Shown: one piece after another, positions 1 through 6,488 of the stretch | Position numbering within the stretch: position 1 is the stretch's first letter | Layout: every line of letters begins with the position of its first letter | Origin: Candidatus Parcubacteria bacterium | Lineage (GTDB): Bacteria > Patescibacteriota > Patescibacteriia > Patescibacteriales > UBA12075 | Length of the DNA: 10,962 nt | Reading direction: 5' to 3' | Assembly: GCA_023139655.1 (NCBI GenBank) | Contig: JAGLNE010000070.1 | Coordinates: 1 to 10,962 of the forward strand | Made by a program: the position numbers and the translations under genes | The notes under the pieces: model-generated | Seen by the model: the letters and a program-made list of their open reading frames with translations, nothing else | The model's database searches: none | Told to the model about the DNA's origin: nothing

Positions 1-1065
1 AGTATATTCAGCACCACGGTAAATGCTCCGGGCGAGTCGTTTGAAAATAAACAATTTATTAATTATTATGATGGTTATTGGTCCGGAACATCTATGGCCG
101 CGCCCATGGTCAGTGGAGCGATTGCCTTAATTCAAGCAATTAACCCCGGATTGGGGTATAGAGAAGTAAAAAACATACTTTTAGACACTACTGATAATAT
201 ATTTCGTTTAAACCCCGAATATTTAAGTAGGCTTGGCAGCGGACGTTTAAACGTGTATGAAGCAGTAAAAAAAGCCAAGGACGAGTTAGCCAGTAAAGAG
301 CTTAGACTATTATTCGCGCCATATTCCGGCAAAGAAAGCAAAGTAAGTATATCCGATTTTAAGGGCAATGTTATTAATGAATTTTTAGCTTATGGCGAGG
401 TATTTAAGGGCGGGGCTTATGTATCGGCCGGTGATGTGGACGGAGATGGAGATGAGGAAATCGTCAGTGGAGCAGGTTATGGCGGTGGACCGCAAATAAG
501 GATATTTGATAATACAGGCAAAGTAGAGGGCCAGTTTTTCGCTTATGATAAGAATTTTCGCGGCGGGGTACAAGTAGCTGTAGGTGACGTGGACGGAGAC
601 GGCAGAGAAGAGATAATCACCGGTGCAGGAAACGGTGGCGGGCCGCAGGTAAGGATTTTTGATTATTCCGGCAAAGTAGAAGGCCAGTTTTTCGCTTATG
701 ATAAGAATTTTCGCGGCGGGGTAAGGGTAAGTACGGCTCGGATCATCCAGGGAAGCGGCGGAAAAGCAAATATTTTAACCGCTCCCGGGCCTGGTGGCGG
801 GCCGCATATAAAAGTGTTTGATAACCGGGCACGGATAAAATCTCAGTTTTTCGCTTATGATAAGAATTTTCGCGGCGGGGTACAAATTGCGGCCGCCGAC
901 ATAGATTACGACGGTTTGGATGAAATTATTACCGGAGCCGGGCCGGGCGGCACTCCGCATTTGAGAATATTTGAGAATGGCGGGACTTTACTGCATTCGT
1001 TTTTTGCGCTTGAAGAAGAATTTGAAGGTGGAATAAATGTCTCGGCAATAAAGTTGAAAAAATAA
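1..1065 (+). CDS. Subtilisin-like serine protease, C-terminal part, with FG-GAP-like repeats (5' partial)
   Basis: The reading frame is open from the first base, so this is the end of a longer gene; 354 residues are visible. Residues 28-35 read SGTSMAAP, the box around the catalytic serine of the subtilase (S8) family, with Ser31 as the expected nucleophile. The Asp and His of the triad lie outside the window. The catalytic domain ends near residue 95. The rest is about 4.5 repeats of 51-53 residues, each with an FFAYDKNFRGG-type strand, a DxDxDG calcium-type loop and a GAGxGGGPxxRIFD turn, as in FG-GAP/VCBS-like beta-propeller domains. The loop is intact in repeats 1 and 2, variant in repeat 4 (DIDYDG) and lost in repeat 3. 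It is probably a secreted or surface-attached protease, with the repeats used for binding or display (inference). An internal ATG at 94 lies inside the catalytic motif and is not a start. The SDR gene follows 17 bases downstream. Confidence 0.93.
   Translation, partial: SIFSTTVNAPGESFENKQFINYYDGYWSGTSMAAPMVSGAIALIQAINPGLGYREVKNILLDTTDNIFRLNPEYLSRLGSGRLNVYEAVKKAKDELASKELRLLFAPYSGKESKVSISDFKGNVINEFLAYGEVFKGGAYVSAGDVDGDGDEEIVSGAGYGGGPQIRIFDNTGKVEGQFFAYDKNFRGGVQVAVGDVDGDGREEIITGAGNGGGPQVRIFDYSGKVEGQFFAYDKNFRGGVRVSTARIIQGSGGKANILTAPGPGGGPHIKVFDNRARIKSQFFAYDKNFRGGVQIAAADIDYDGLDEIITGAGPGGTPHLRIFENGGTLLHSFFALEEEFEGGINVSAIKLKK
382..1062 (+). repeat. Tandem in-frame repeats inside the subtilase gene
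   Basis: Repeat units start at 382, 535, 688, 847 and 1000, giving periods of 153, 153, 159 and 153 bases; the last unit is truncated. A 39-base word is identical at 532-570, 685-723 and 844-882. Between copies 2 and 3 the near-identity extends upstream to 54 bases (517-570 versus 670-723) with one mismatch. Identity at DNA level beyond what the protein needs suggests recent duplication or gene conversion. Confidence 0.95.
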
Positions 1066-1082
1066 TTATAAATTTAAACAAT

Positions 1083-2129
1083 ATGCCAAAAAAAGTAATT
1101 TTTGATAAAAAAAACGTGCTTGTTACCGGCGGCGCCGGGTTTATTGGATCCCATATTTGTGATGAGCTTATTAAAGATTCTAAAGTAATATGTTTGGATG
1201 ATTTTTCTACCGGCGACGAGAAAAATATTGACCATCTATTAGCCGAGCCTGATTTTGAATTTGTGAAACACGATATTTGCCAGCCGATAGACCTGGCTAG
1301 ATTACCGGAATTACAAAAATTTAAAATTGAGTTTCAGGGAGTACAGGAAATTTATCATTTAGCCTGCCCGATGTCACCGCGTGATTTTGACAAAAATAAG
1401 ATAAAAATTTTAATGACTAACGCTTATGGCACCAAAAACGCTTTGGATATCGCGGCTAAATACGAATCAAAATTTATGCATTTTTCTTCTTCGGTAATTT
1501 ATGGCCAGCGTGAGAAGCAAGGAATTAAGATAAGTGAAAATAATTTTGGTCAAGTAGATAATTTATCGCCAACCAGTTGTTATGACGAGGGAAAGCGATT
1601 TGCCGAGTCATTAGTGATTAATTTTAAAGAAAAGTTTAAGATTGATACAAAAATATTTCGTCTGTTCAGGACTTACGGACCGCGGATGAAATTGAATGAT
1701 TCGCAAATGATCCCGGATTTTATAAACAACGCCTTGGATGATAAAGACCTGGTGATATTCGGGGATGATAAATTCAGTTCATCATTTTGCTACGTTAGTG
1801 ACTGTGTTGATGCCGCGTTAAAATTTATGGAGTCAAATTTAAGCGGGCCAATTAATATTGGTTCTGATGTAGGGGTTAATTTGACTGAGCTGGCAAAAAA
1901 AATTATTGCGATTATACGTTCAAAGTCAGATATTTCTTATTCTAAGGAGCTGGCTTTTATGCGGCCGCTTTTGATTCCGGATATAGCCAAGGCACGCAAT
2001 GAGCTTGGCTGGATGCCGGTTGTCTCCCTTGATAAGGGTTTGGAAAAAACGATTTACGAACTTAGGGCCAGTAAGGGCTTAAAAGGAGTTGAGCACGCGA
2101 TTGGAGGAATTACACCCGGTTTAAATTAA
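1083..2129 (+). CDS. NAD-dependent epimerase/dehydratase, UDP-glucuronate decarboxylase-like
   Basis: This 348-residue protein is an extended short-chain dehydrogenase/reductase. GGAGFIGS at residues 16-23 is the Rossmann NAD-binding loop, and Asp39/Asp40 end strand 2, as expected for NAD(H) ribose binding. The catalytic set is Ser135-Ser137 with Tyr167 and Lys171 (YxxxK). HLACPMSP (92-99), SCYDEGKR (165-172) and RTYGPRM (196-202) resemble UDP-glucuronate decarboxylase (UDP-xylose synthase), which makes UDP-xylose from UDP-glucuronate. The segment before PDI (299-301) departs from the RxRxPDI-type stretch I recall in that family, so the substrate is uncertain; another nucleotide-sugar SDR is possible. 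Residues 73-88 also look like a small insertion. It is likely cytoplasmic, supplying a sugar nucleotide to the downstream glycosyltransferases. The ATG lies 17 bases after the protease and has no clear SD. Two A-runs (7 and 8 bases) fall within its first 35 bases. Confidence 0.85.
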   Translation: MPKKVIFDKKNVLVTGGAGFIGSHICDELIKDSKVICLDDFSTGDEKNIDHLLAEPDFEFVKHDICQPIDLARLPELQKFKIEFQGVQEIYHLACPMSPRDFDKNKIKILMTNAYGTKNALDIAAKYESKFMHFSSSVIYGQREKQGIKISENNFGQVDNLSPTSCYDEGKRFAESLVINFKEKFKIDTKIFRLFRTYGPRMKLNDSQMIPDFINNALDDKDLVIFGDDKFSSSFCYVSDCVDAALKFMESNLSGPINIGSDVGVNLTELAKKIIAIIRSKSDISYSKELAFMRPLLIPDIAKARNELGWMPVVSLDKGLEKTIYELRASKGLKGVEHAIGGITPGLN

Positions 2130-2135
2130 ATATTT

Positions 2136-2825
2136 ATGGCCAAAAGAGTTTTTTGTATAATTCCTGCCTATAACGAAGAGGACAATATTTCCTCCATTAT
2201 TCAAAGCGTTGGTAAATATGTTGACGAAGTTGTAGTAGTTGACGACGGTTCTGATGACCGGACCGCCAGGATAGCAGAGGAAGAAAAAGCTATAGTTTTG
2301 AGGCATGTTATTAACCGGGGGCAGGGCGCGGCCCTGGAGACCGGTAATCAATACGCCAGAAAAAAACAAGCAGATGTTGTGGTTCATTTTGACGCTGATG
2401 GACAGTTTAAGCCTGATGAAATAGATAAGGTGATATCACCAGTTAAGAGCGGGGAGGCGGATGTTGTTTTTGGCTCCCGTTTTTTAGGCCAAGCAAGTAA
2501 TATGCCCTGGTTGAAAAAGCATGTTATTTTTCCGATTGCCAGGATTATCAGTAAATTGTTTTGGCATGCTAATTTGAGTGATCCGCAGAGCGGATTTCGA
2601 GCTTTTAACAAAAAGTTTTTGGGTCAGCTGCAAATAGAAAACGATGGTTCAGCGCATTGCAGTGAGATAATCATTAAAGCTTTTGCTTTAAATATGAAGA
2701 TAAAAGAAGTGCCCATTACAGTCAGCTATAATAATTTTGGGCAAAGCATATTCGGCGGCAAGGGAAGGGGTATGGGTGGAGTCCAAATAATAAAAGATTT
2801 AATAATATCTAAAATAATAAACTAG
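2136..2825 (+). CDS. GT2 family glycosyltransferase, DPM1/polyprenyl-phosphate glycosyltransferase-like
   Basis: This is a 229-residue GT-A fold enzyme. PAYNEE (10-15) and VDDGSDD (35-41) form the nucleotide-binding N-terminus, NRGQGAA (60-66) follows, and DADGQ (86-90) is the DxD metal/nucleotide site. GSRF (113-116) and SDPQSGFRAF (148-157) are typical of the dolichol-phosphate mannose synthase-like branch. Family members move a sugar from a nucleotide donor to a polyprenyl phosphate at the cytoplasmic membrane face. There is no C-terminal transmembrane segment, so membrane attachment would have to come from a partner. The DUF2304-like and six-helix proteins encoded 3 and 343 bases downstream are candidates (inference). 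The ATG lies 6 bases after the SDR stop and no SD is visible. Donor and acceptor cannot be read from sequence. Confidence 0.9.
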   Translation: MAKRVFCIIPAYNEEDNISSIIQSVGKYVDEVVVVDDGSDDRTARIAEEEKAIVLRHVINRGQGAALETGNQYARKKQADVVVHFDADGQFKPDEIDKVISPVKSGEADVVFGSRFLGQASNMPWLKKHVIFPIARIISKLFWHANLSDPQSGFRAFNKKFLGQLQIENDGSAHCSEIIIKAFALNMKIKEVPITVSYNNFGQSIFGGKGRGMGGVQIIKDLIISKIIN

Positions 2826-2828
2826 AAA

Positions 2829-3161
2829 ATGACGCAGCAAGTTTTAGCATTAGTATTAATCGTCTTTTTTTTAGCGCGTTTGATTTGGCAGAAACAAAGA
2901 AAAAAGATAAAGAGTGGGGAATTTATTTTTTGGCTGATTTTTTGGTCTCTCTCCGGTCTGGCAATCGTATTTATTAAGTATATTGATAGTTTGGTTAGCC
3001 GGCTCGGCTTTAGCGCCCAAGGCATAGATGTACTGCTGTATTTGGGCGTGGTATTCTTGTTTTATCTAATTTTTAAAATCAGGTTGCGACAAGAAAAGCT
3101 TGATCAAGAGATTACCAAAATTACGCGAATTATTAGTTTAAAAGATAAAGATAAGGACTAA
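2829..3161 (+). CDS. DUF2304-like small membrane protein
   Basis: The protein has 110 residues, with transmembrane segments at about 4-20, 32-49 and 66-83. A basic linker (QKQRKKIK, 21-28) lies between the first two, and a charged, probably helical cytoplasmic tail runs from 84 to 110. Size, topology and the gene position directly after a DPM1-like GT2 fit the DUF2304 family, which as far as I know has no established biochemical function and is often found beside such transferases. By analogy with the small DPM2/DPM3 partners of soluble DPM1, it may anchor or regulate the GT2 (inference). It starts 3 bases after the GT2 stop and ends 4 bases before the next gene, so translation of all three is probably coupled. 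Family assignment is from pattern recognition, not a profile search. Confidence 0.75.
   Translation: MTQQVLALVLIVFFLARLIWQKQRKKIKSGEFIFWLIFWSLSGLAIVFIKYIDSLVSRLGFSAQGIDVLLYLGVVFLFYLIFKIRLRQEKLDQEITKITRIISLKDKDKD
3153..3157 (+). promoter_or_regulatory. Ribosome binding site (AAGGA) for the six-helix membrane protein
   Basis: AAGGA lies 8 bases before the ATG at 3166 and overlaps the end of the DUF2304-like gene. It is the clearest Shine-Dalgarno-like site in the window. Most other starts here have none or only a weak purine stretch. Confidence 0.55.
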
Positions 3162-3165
3162 GAAT

Positions 3166-3768
3166 ATGAAAGCCAAAGACATGATGTTTGATTTTCTTGA
3201 GACCATATTTCTGATTCTTTTAATATCTTTTATTGTTTTTTATTTTATTGTGGGCGATCGCCTGGAACTGGCCGAAGATATTATCAAAACAGTTCTTCCA
3301 TTTGCTATTTTCGGGATATTATTTTTGTCCAAATTAAAATACAGTCGGCATGAGCTAAAACGGCTTGACCGTGAAAGTACAGCCGAAGAAGCAATAATTT
3401 ATCCGACCGCGGCTTTGGTTAAATGGGACGCTAGGGTGATAATAATAATTTCGTTTATTATATTATTGATCCCGTTTTTTAATAAAACGCTAAGCATTAT
3501 AGATATCTTGCAAACCTTTGTTTTTGGCGGTTCGATGTATATTTGGCATCGGCATTTGTTTTTTAGTAAAGGCTCAAAGATCCCAGATAAAGCAATAAGC
3601 AGGGCGCAGATGAATAAGGACGAAATGCTTATTTTTTCACTGCCGATAATAGTGTTGATCCCGTGCTTGCTTGCCCGCGATTTAAACACTCTGGATGTTA
3701 TTCAGGCCCTCGTGGCAATCACCCCAATGTTTGTCTGGCGAAAATATTTTTACTATAAATTATCATAA
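3166..3768 (+). CDS. Six-helix membrane protein made of three tandem hairpin repeats, function unknown
   Basis: I do not recognise the family. The 200-residue protein has about six hydrophobic segments (roughly 12-29, 40-56, 90-105, 114-128, 156-170 and 178-193), arranged as three helical hairpins. The hairpins at 20-59, 95-133 and 159-197 align without gaps. Each has an I/L/V-rich first helix, a polar turn, the motif D(I/V)(I/L/V)(K/Q) with Asp at 38, 113 and 177, a second helix, and an aromatic/basic end (KLKY, HRHLFF, RKYFYY). Two soluble linkers separate the hairpins; the first (about 60-88) is charged and includes the stretch KRLDRESTAEEA. Translation probably begins at the ATG served by AAGGA. 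It ends the tight gene run begun by the SDR. A role as membrane partner or transporter for the glycan pathway is possible but unsupported by any motif. Confidence 0.8.
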   Translation: MKAKDMMFDFLETIFLILLISFIVFYFIVGDRLELAEDIIKTVLPFAIFGILFLSKLKYSRHELKRLDRESTAEEAIIYPTAALVKWDARVIIIISFIILLIPFFNKTLSIIDILQTFVFGGSMYIWHRHLFFSKGSKIPDKAISRAQMNKDEMLIFSLPIIVLIPCLLARDLNTLDVIQALVAITPMFVWRKYFYYKLS

Positions 3769-3827
3769 TTCGCATGTGCCGCATTTTTACCCCTCGTAGC
3801 TTTAGCGTAGTGGGGCGCGGTTGCGGC
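3768..3827 (+). repeat. Intergenic imperfect palindrome, possible terminator
   Basis: In the 81-base gap between the membrane protein and the first GT4 gene, GCCGCA (3778-3783) can pair with TGCGGC (3822-3827), and CCCC (3790-3793) with GGGG (3812-3815). Near the apex lies GCT-TT-AGC. TTTTT follows at 3828-3832, so the element could act as a weak intrinsic terminator or attenuator. Its start, ATTCGCATGTGCC plus CATT after one base (3768-3785), recurs on the minus strand at 8821-8838, marking it as a dispersed repeat. Confidence 0.6.
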
Positions 3828-3849
3828 TTTTTGCGGAAGCAAAAATAAC

Positions 3850-4956
3850 ATGAAGATTGCCCAAGTAGTATGTGTTTTTCCGCCTTACAGGGGGGGGGTT
3901 GGGAATGTGGCGGCTGATTACAGCGCTTATTTGTCAAGGCGGCACAAAGTAACAGTTTTTACCCCTAATTATGGATTAGGGGATTTTTGTGTTAAAGATT
4001 ATAAAGTGACCAGGCTTAAGCCCTGGCTTAAATACGGTAATGGAGTTTGGCTGCCTCAGCTTCTCTGGATGCTTAAAGGATACGATATCGTGCACTTGCA
4101 TTATCCTTTTTTTGGCGCCGCGGAAATGGTTTGGCTGGCAAAGATTTTGTTTAAGAAAAAATTTCAATTATTTATTCACTACCACATGGATGTGCTTGGC
4201 TTACCCTGGTGGGTAAAAATATTAAGCTTGCCATCTCGCTTGATAAGAAATTCATTATTCAGAATGGCTGACAAGATTAGCGTGGCCAGCTTTGATTATA
4301 TTAAGCATAGCCAGATCAAGAATTATTATAATAAACATAAAGACAAATTTTACGAACTGCCATTCGCGGTTGATACCAAGAGATTTTTTCCTCTGGAAAA
4401 CAAGAAGCAAGATGAAAATATTGAATTGTTGTTTGTGGGCGGTCTGGATAAGGCACATTACTTCAAGGGCTTGGATGTTCTTTTTAAAGCCTTAAACGGC
4501 TTAAAATGGGATAAATGGCGCCTAAGCGTAGTCGGTAGCGGTGATTTGAAGAAATATTACGAGAATTTAGCTGAAAAATTTAAATTTAACAAAAAAATAA
4601 AATTCAAAGGTGATATTGATCAGGATGAATTAATAAAAGAATATCAGAATGCTGACCTGCTAATTTTGCCTTCTATTAACAGTAACGAAGCTTTTGGCTT
4701 AGTACTACTTGAGGCAATGGCCTGCGCTGTGGCAATAATTGCCACTGATTTGCCGGGAGTGAGAAAAGTTTTCAGCGAAAAGGAGGGTTTACTTGCCTTG
4801 GCAGGGGATAGTAATGATCTACTGCGTAAAATTCAAAGTTTGATTGAGAACAAAAACCGGCTCAAGAATATGGGTAAGGCGGGCCGGGAGTTAGCCTTAA
4901 ATAAATACAGCGAGGATAAAATAAAAGATAAGTATGAAAATTTGTTTAATAAATAA
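3850..4956 (+). CDS. GT4 family glycosyltransferase (first of two)
   Basis: This 368-residue enzyme has the GT-B two-domain layout. The N-terminal acceptor domain begins with a beta strand and a glycine-rich loop, FPPYRGGVGN (10-19), typical of GT4. The C-terminal donor domain has VGGLDKAHYFKG (196-207), VVGSGD (227-232) and the EX7E signature with Glu280 and Glu288 in NEAFGLVLLEAM. Such retaining enzymes transfer a sugar from a nucleotide donor to a lipid-linked or glycan acceptor at the cytoplasmic membrane face. It is probably a chain-building step for the surface glycan. A run of nine G residues (3890-3898) encodes part of the YRGGVG loop, 41 bases into the gene, where slippage would abolish the enzyme. 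The ATG follows a weak GGAAG about 10 bases upstream. The last 23 bases overlap the next gene in another frame. Confidence 0.92.
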   Translation: MKIAQVVCVFPPYRGGVGNVAADYSAYLSRRHKVTVFTPNYGLGDFCVKDYKVTRLKPWLKYGNGVWLPQLLWMLKGYDIVHLHYPFFGAAEMVWLAKILFKKKFQLFIHYHMDVLGLPWWVKILSLPSRLIRNSLFRMADKISVASFDYIKHSQIKNYYNKHKDKFYELPFAVDTKRFFPLENKKQDENIELLFVGGLDKAHYFKGLDVLFKALNGLKWDKWRLSVVGSGDLKKYYENLAEKFKFNKKIKFKGDIDQDELIKEYQNADLLILPSINSNEAFGLVLLEAMACAVAIIATDLPGVRKVFSEKEGLLALAGDSNDLLRKIQSLIENKNRLKNMGKAGRELALNKYSEDKIKDKYENLFNK

Positions 4957-6082
4957 TTTATATAGCAATCAGCACAAGGCTGGCGCGGAAAATATTGTCA
5001 GTTTGTCGTCTCTAGGCTTTAAACGAAATGGCCATGAAGTTTTTTTAATAGCTACTGAAACTAAGTATATAGTTAGAGATGAAAAAGTTTATTATCTAAC
5101 TTCAATTTTTTCTAAATTAAATCATCTTCCGCTATACATAAGATTATTTTGGCATTGGTGGGACGCTCTTAACGTGATAAATTATTTTAAGGTGAAAAGA
5201 ATTTTATCAAACGAAAAGCCGGACGTGGTAATTGTCCATAACCTTAAGGGTCTGGGTTTGCTCTTGCCCTCGGCTATTAGAAAAAGTAAATCCAAATACA
5301 TTCAGGTTTTGCACGACCTGCAAATGATATATCCTTCAGGGCTCTTAATCCATGGACAGGAAAAAGTTTTAAGTATGCCTTGGGCGATAGTTTATCAATA
5401 TTTAAGTCGAAAATTAATAAAATCGCCTGATTATATAGTTTCACCGTCAGAGTGGTTAATAAATTTACATCAAGAGAGAAGATTTTTCGTAAATTCGAAA
5501 ATTAAAACTATTCGCAACCCGGTGGAGATTGTCAACGATTATCAGTCCGTGGCGAAGAAAAACGTTTATAGATTTTTGTTTGTAGGCCAATTCAACAAAG
5601 CTAAAGGGGCGAAGTTTTTAATTGAGGCCTTTATTAATCTTAACGATAATATAAAAGGTGAAATTGAATTGGTTTTAATAGGATATGGCGAAGAAAAAAA
5701 TAAGGTGGCGGCGTTATGTAAAAATCATAGAAATATTATTATTCCCAATAGTCTTGATCATGAAATGGTTTTGAGAGAAATGAATAAATCGGATTGTTTA
5801 ATTGTGCCATCTCTTTGTTACGAAAATTCACCAACCGTGATTTATGAAGCTGCATCACGCGGTTTGCCGGTTATTGCCAGCCGGATCGGGGGTGCTACTG
5901 AATTAATTCATGAGCTGGGAGGCTTGCTGTTTGAACCGGGTAACAAGAAAGATTTAATAAAAAAAATTGAGTGGGCGCTTATGAATAAAGAAGAAATGAA
6001 AATTATCGGCCAGACCGCGAAAAACAGAGTAGGGGAATACAGTATTTCAAAATATATTAAGAAAATTGAAAGATTGCTTTAA
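4934..6082 (+). CDS. GT4 family glycosyltransferase (second of two)
   Basis: This is a 382-residue GT-B enzyme. The N-terminal strand KICLINNLY and the AGAEN loop (16-20) match the GT4 acceptor domain. The donor domain has FVGQFNKAKG (216-225), LIGYGEE (248-254) and EX7E with Glu297 and Glu305 in ENSPTVIYEA. It starts inside the end of the preceding GT4 gene with a 23-base overlap, indicating translational coupling. The pair shares fold and motifs but little sequence, so this is not a recent duplication. Parts of the gene (for example 5040-5120 and 5400-5500) look more AT-rich than the upstream cluster, which may point to separate acquisition, but I have not computed this. It is the last gene of the plus-strand operon, followed by the palindrome and terminator. 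Sugar specificity is unknown. Confidence 0.92.
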   Translation: MKICLINNLYSNQHKAGAENIVSLSSLGFKRNGHEVFLIATETKYIVRDEKVYYLTSIFSKLNHLPLYIRLFWHWWDALNVINYFKVKRILSNEKPDVVIVHNLKGLGLLLPSAIRKSKSKYIQVLHDLQMIYPSGLLIHGQEKVLSMPWAIVYQYLSRKLIKSPDYIVSPSEWLINLHQERRFFVNSKIKTIRNPVEIVNDYQSVAKKNVYRFLFVGQFNKAKGAKFLIEAFINLNDNIKGEIELVLIGYGEEKNKVAALCKNHRNIIIPNSLDHEMVLREMNKSDCLIVPSLCYENSPTVIYEAASRGLPVIASRIGGATELIHELGGLLFEPGNKKDLIKKIEWALMNKEEMKIIGQTAKNRVGEYSISKYIKKIERLL

Positions 6083-6104
6083 AATCATATAACCTATAAT
6101 TTTC

Positions 6105-6196
6105 CTGTCATTGCGAGAAGCGAAGCTTCGTGGCAATCCCGTGATAAAAGCTTCTTTCACGGGATTGCCACAGCGCTTTGCGCTTCGCAATGACAG
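6105..6196. repeat. Long inverted repeat with arm-internal hairpins (MITE/REP-like)
   Basis: Two 40-base arms (6105-6144 and 6157-6196) flank a 12-base loop. The outer 12 bases (CTGTCATTGCGA) and the inner 15 bases (GTGGCAATCCCGTGA) are perfectly complementary. Only a 13-base block in each arm differs (6117-6129 and 6172-6184), and each block is itself a hairpin with a 5-bp stem and 3-base loop: GAAGC-GAA-GCTTC and AGCGC-TTT-GCGCT. The whole can fold as a three-way cruciform. The TCATTGCGAG...GGCAATC pattern resembles palindromic repeats common in intergenic DNA of many bacteria. No gene lies inside. Confidence 0.93.
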
Positions 6197-6199
6197 TTA

Positions 6200-6227
6200 A
6201 AAAAATCCTGCTGTTGCAGGATTTTTT
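6200..6227. terminator. Bidirectional intrinsic terminator
   Basis: A perfect 12-bp stem with a TGTT loop: six A residues plus TCCTGC (6200-6211) pair with GCAGGA plus six T residues (6216-6227). The A and T tracts give a U-run after the hairpin on either strand. It sits between the converging glycosyltransferase operon (ending 6082) and pilus operon (ending 6248) and so can stop both. Confidence 0.92.
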
Positions 6228-6247
6228 AATTAAGCAAAAATTTTGGG

Positions 6248-6484
6248 CTAATGGACTGATTTTTGCTCGATTTTTTTAATTATCTCTTCAAATTTGTCTA
6301 CACTTAGGTTGCCAGCGCTGCGACTGGCTTGTATAAGTTCATTTTGGTCTAAAACGATTGCCTGATAAACATATTTTTTTGTGAAATTAAAGGCAAAATA
6401 TAGGGCGACAAAATTTGCTAATATTAACACTATATAAATATAGCGGAAGATATGTTTAATTGTAAATTTTATTTTTAGCTTCAT
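6248..6484 (-). CDS. Small single-pass membrane protein downstream of pilO
   Basis: I do not recognise a family. The 78 residues comprise a basic N-terminus (MKLKIKFTIKH), one transmembrane helix at about 13-33, and a short extracytoplasmic part ending in a predicted amphipathic helix rich in Glu and Lys (about 61-76). The ATG lies 4 bases after the pilO stop, so it is the last gene of the pilus operon, just before the terminator. In Gram-negative pilus operons PilP occupies this position, but PilP is a lipoprotein that links PilO to the PilQ secretin. Here no lipobox cysteine or PilP-like domain is seen. The short membrane topology suggests an accessory of the PilM-N-O platform (inference). 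Confidence 0.75.
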   Translation of the reverse strand: MKLKIKFTIKHIFRYIYIVLILANFVALYFAFNFTKKYVYQAIVLDQNELIQASRSAGNLSVDKFEEIIKKIEQKSVH

Positions 6485-6488
6485 GATT

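Noticed and set aside
94-96. ATG at 94 as the start of a separate gene
   Set aside because: It encodes the Met of GTSMAAP within the subtilase active-site motif, and the frame is open to the window edge.
382-1062. CRISPR-like regular repetition
   Set aside because: The period is about 153 bases, the units are coding and in frame, and the spacers are homologous to each other rather than unique.
1088-1114. Two A-runs (7 and 8 bases) near the start of the SDR gene as slippage switches
   Set aside because: Such runs are common in lysine codons of AT-rich genomes and are much weaker evidence than the G-run at 3890.
2121-2611. Open frames on the minus strand opposite the GT2 gene
   Set aside because: They lie wholly antisense to a gene with clear GT2 motifs and show no recognisable domain.
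6105-6196. Insertion sequence or tRNA gene in the convergent gap
   Set aside because: The element is too short for a transposase gene, and despite its cloverleaf-like potential it has no anticodon arm, T-loop or other tRNA signature.
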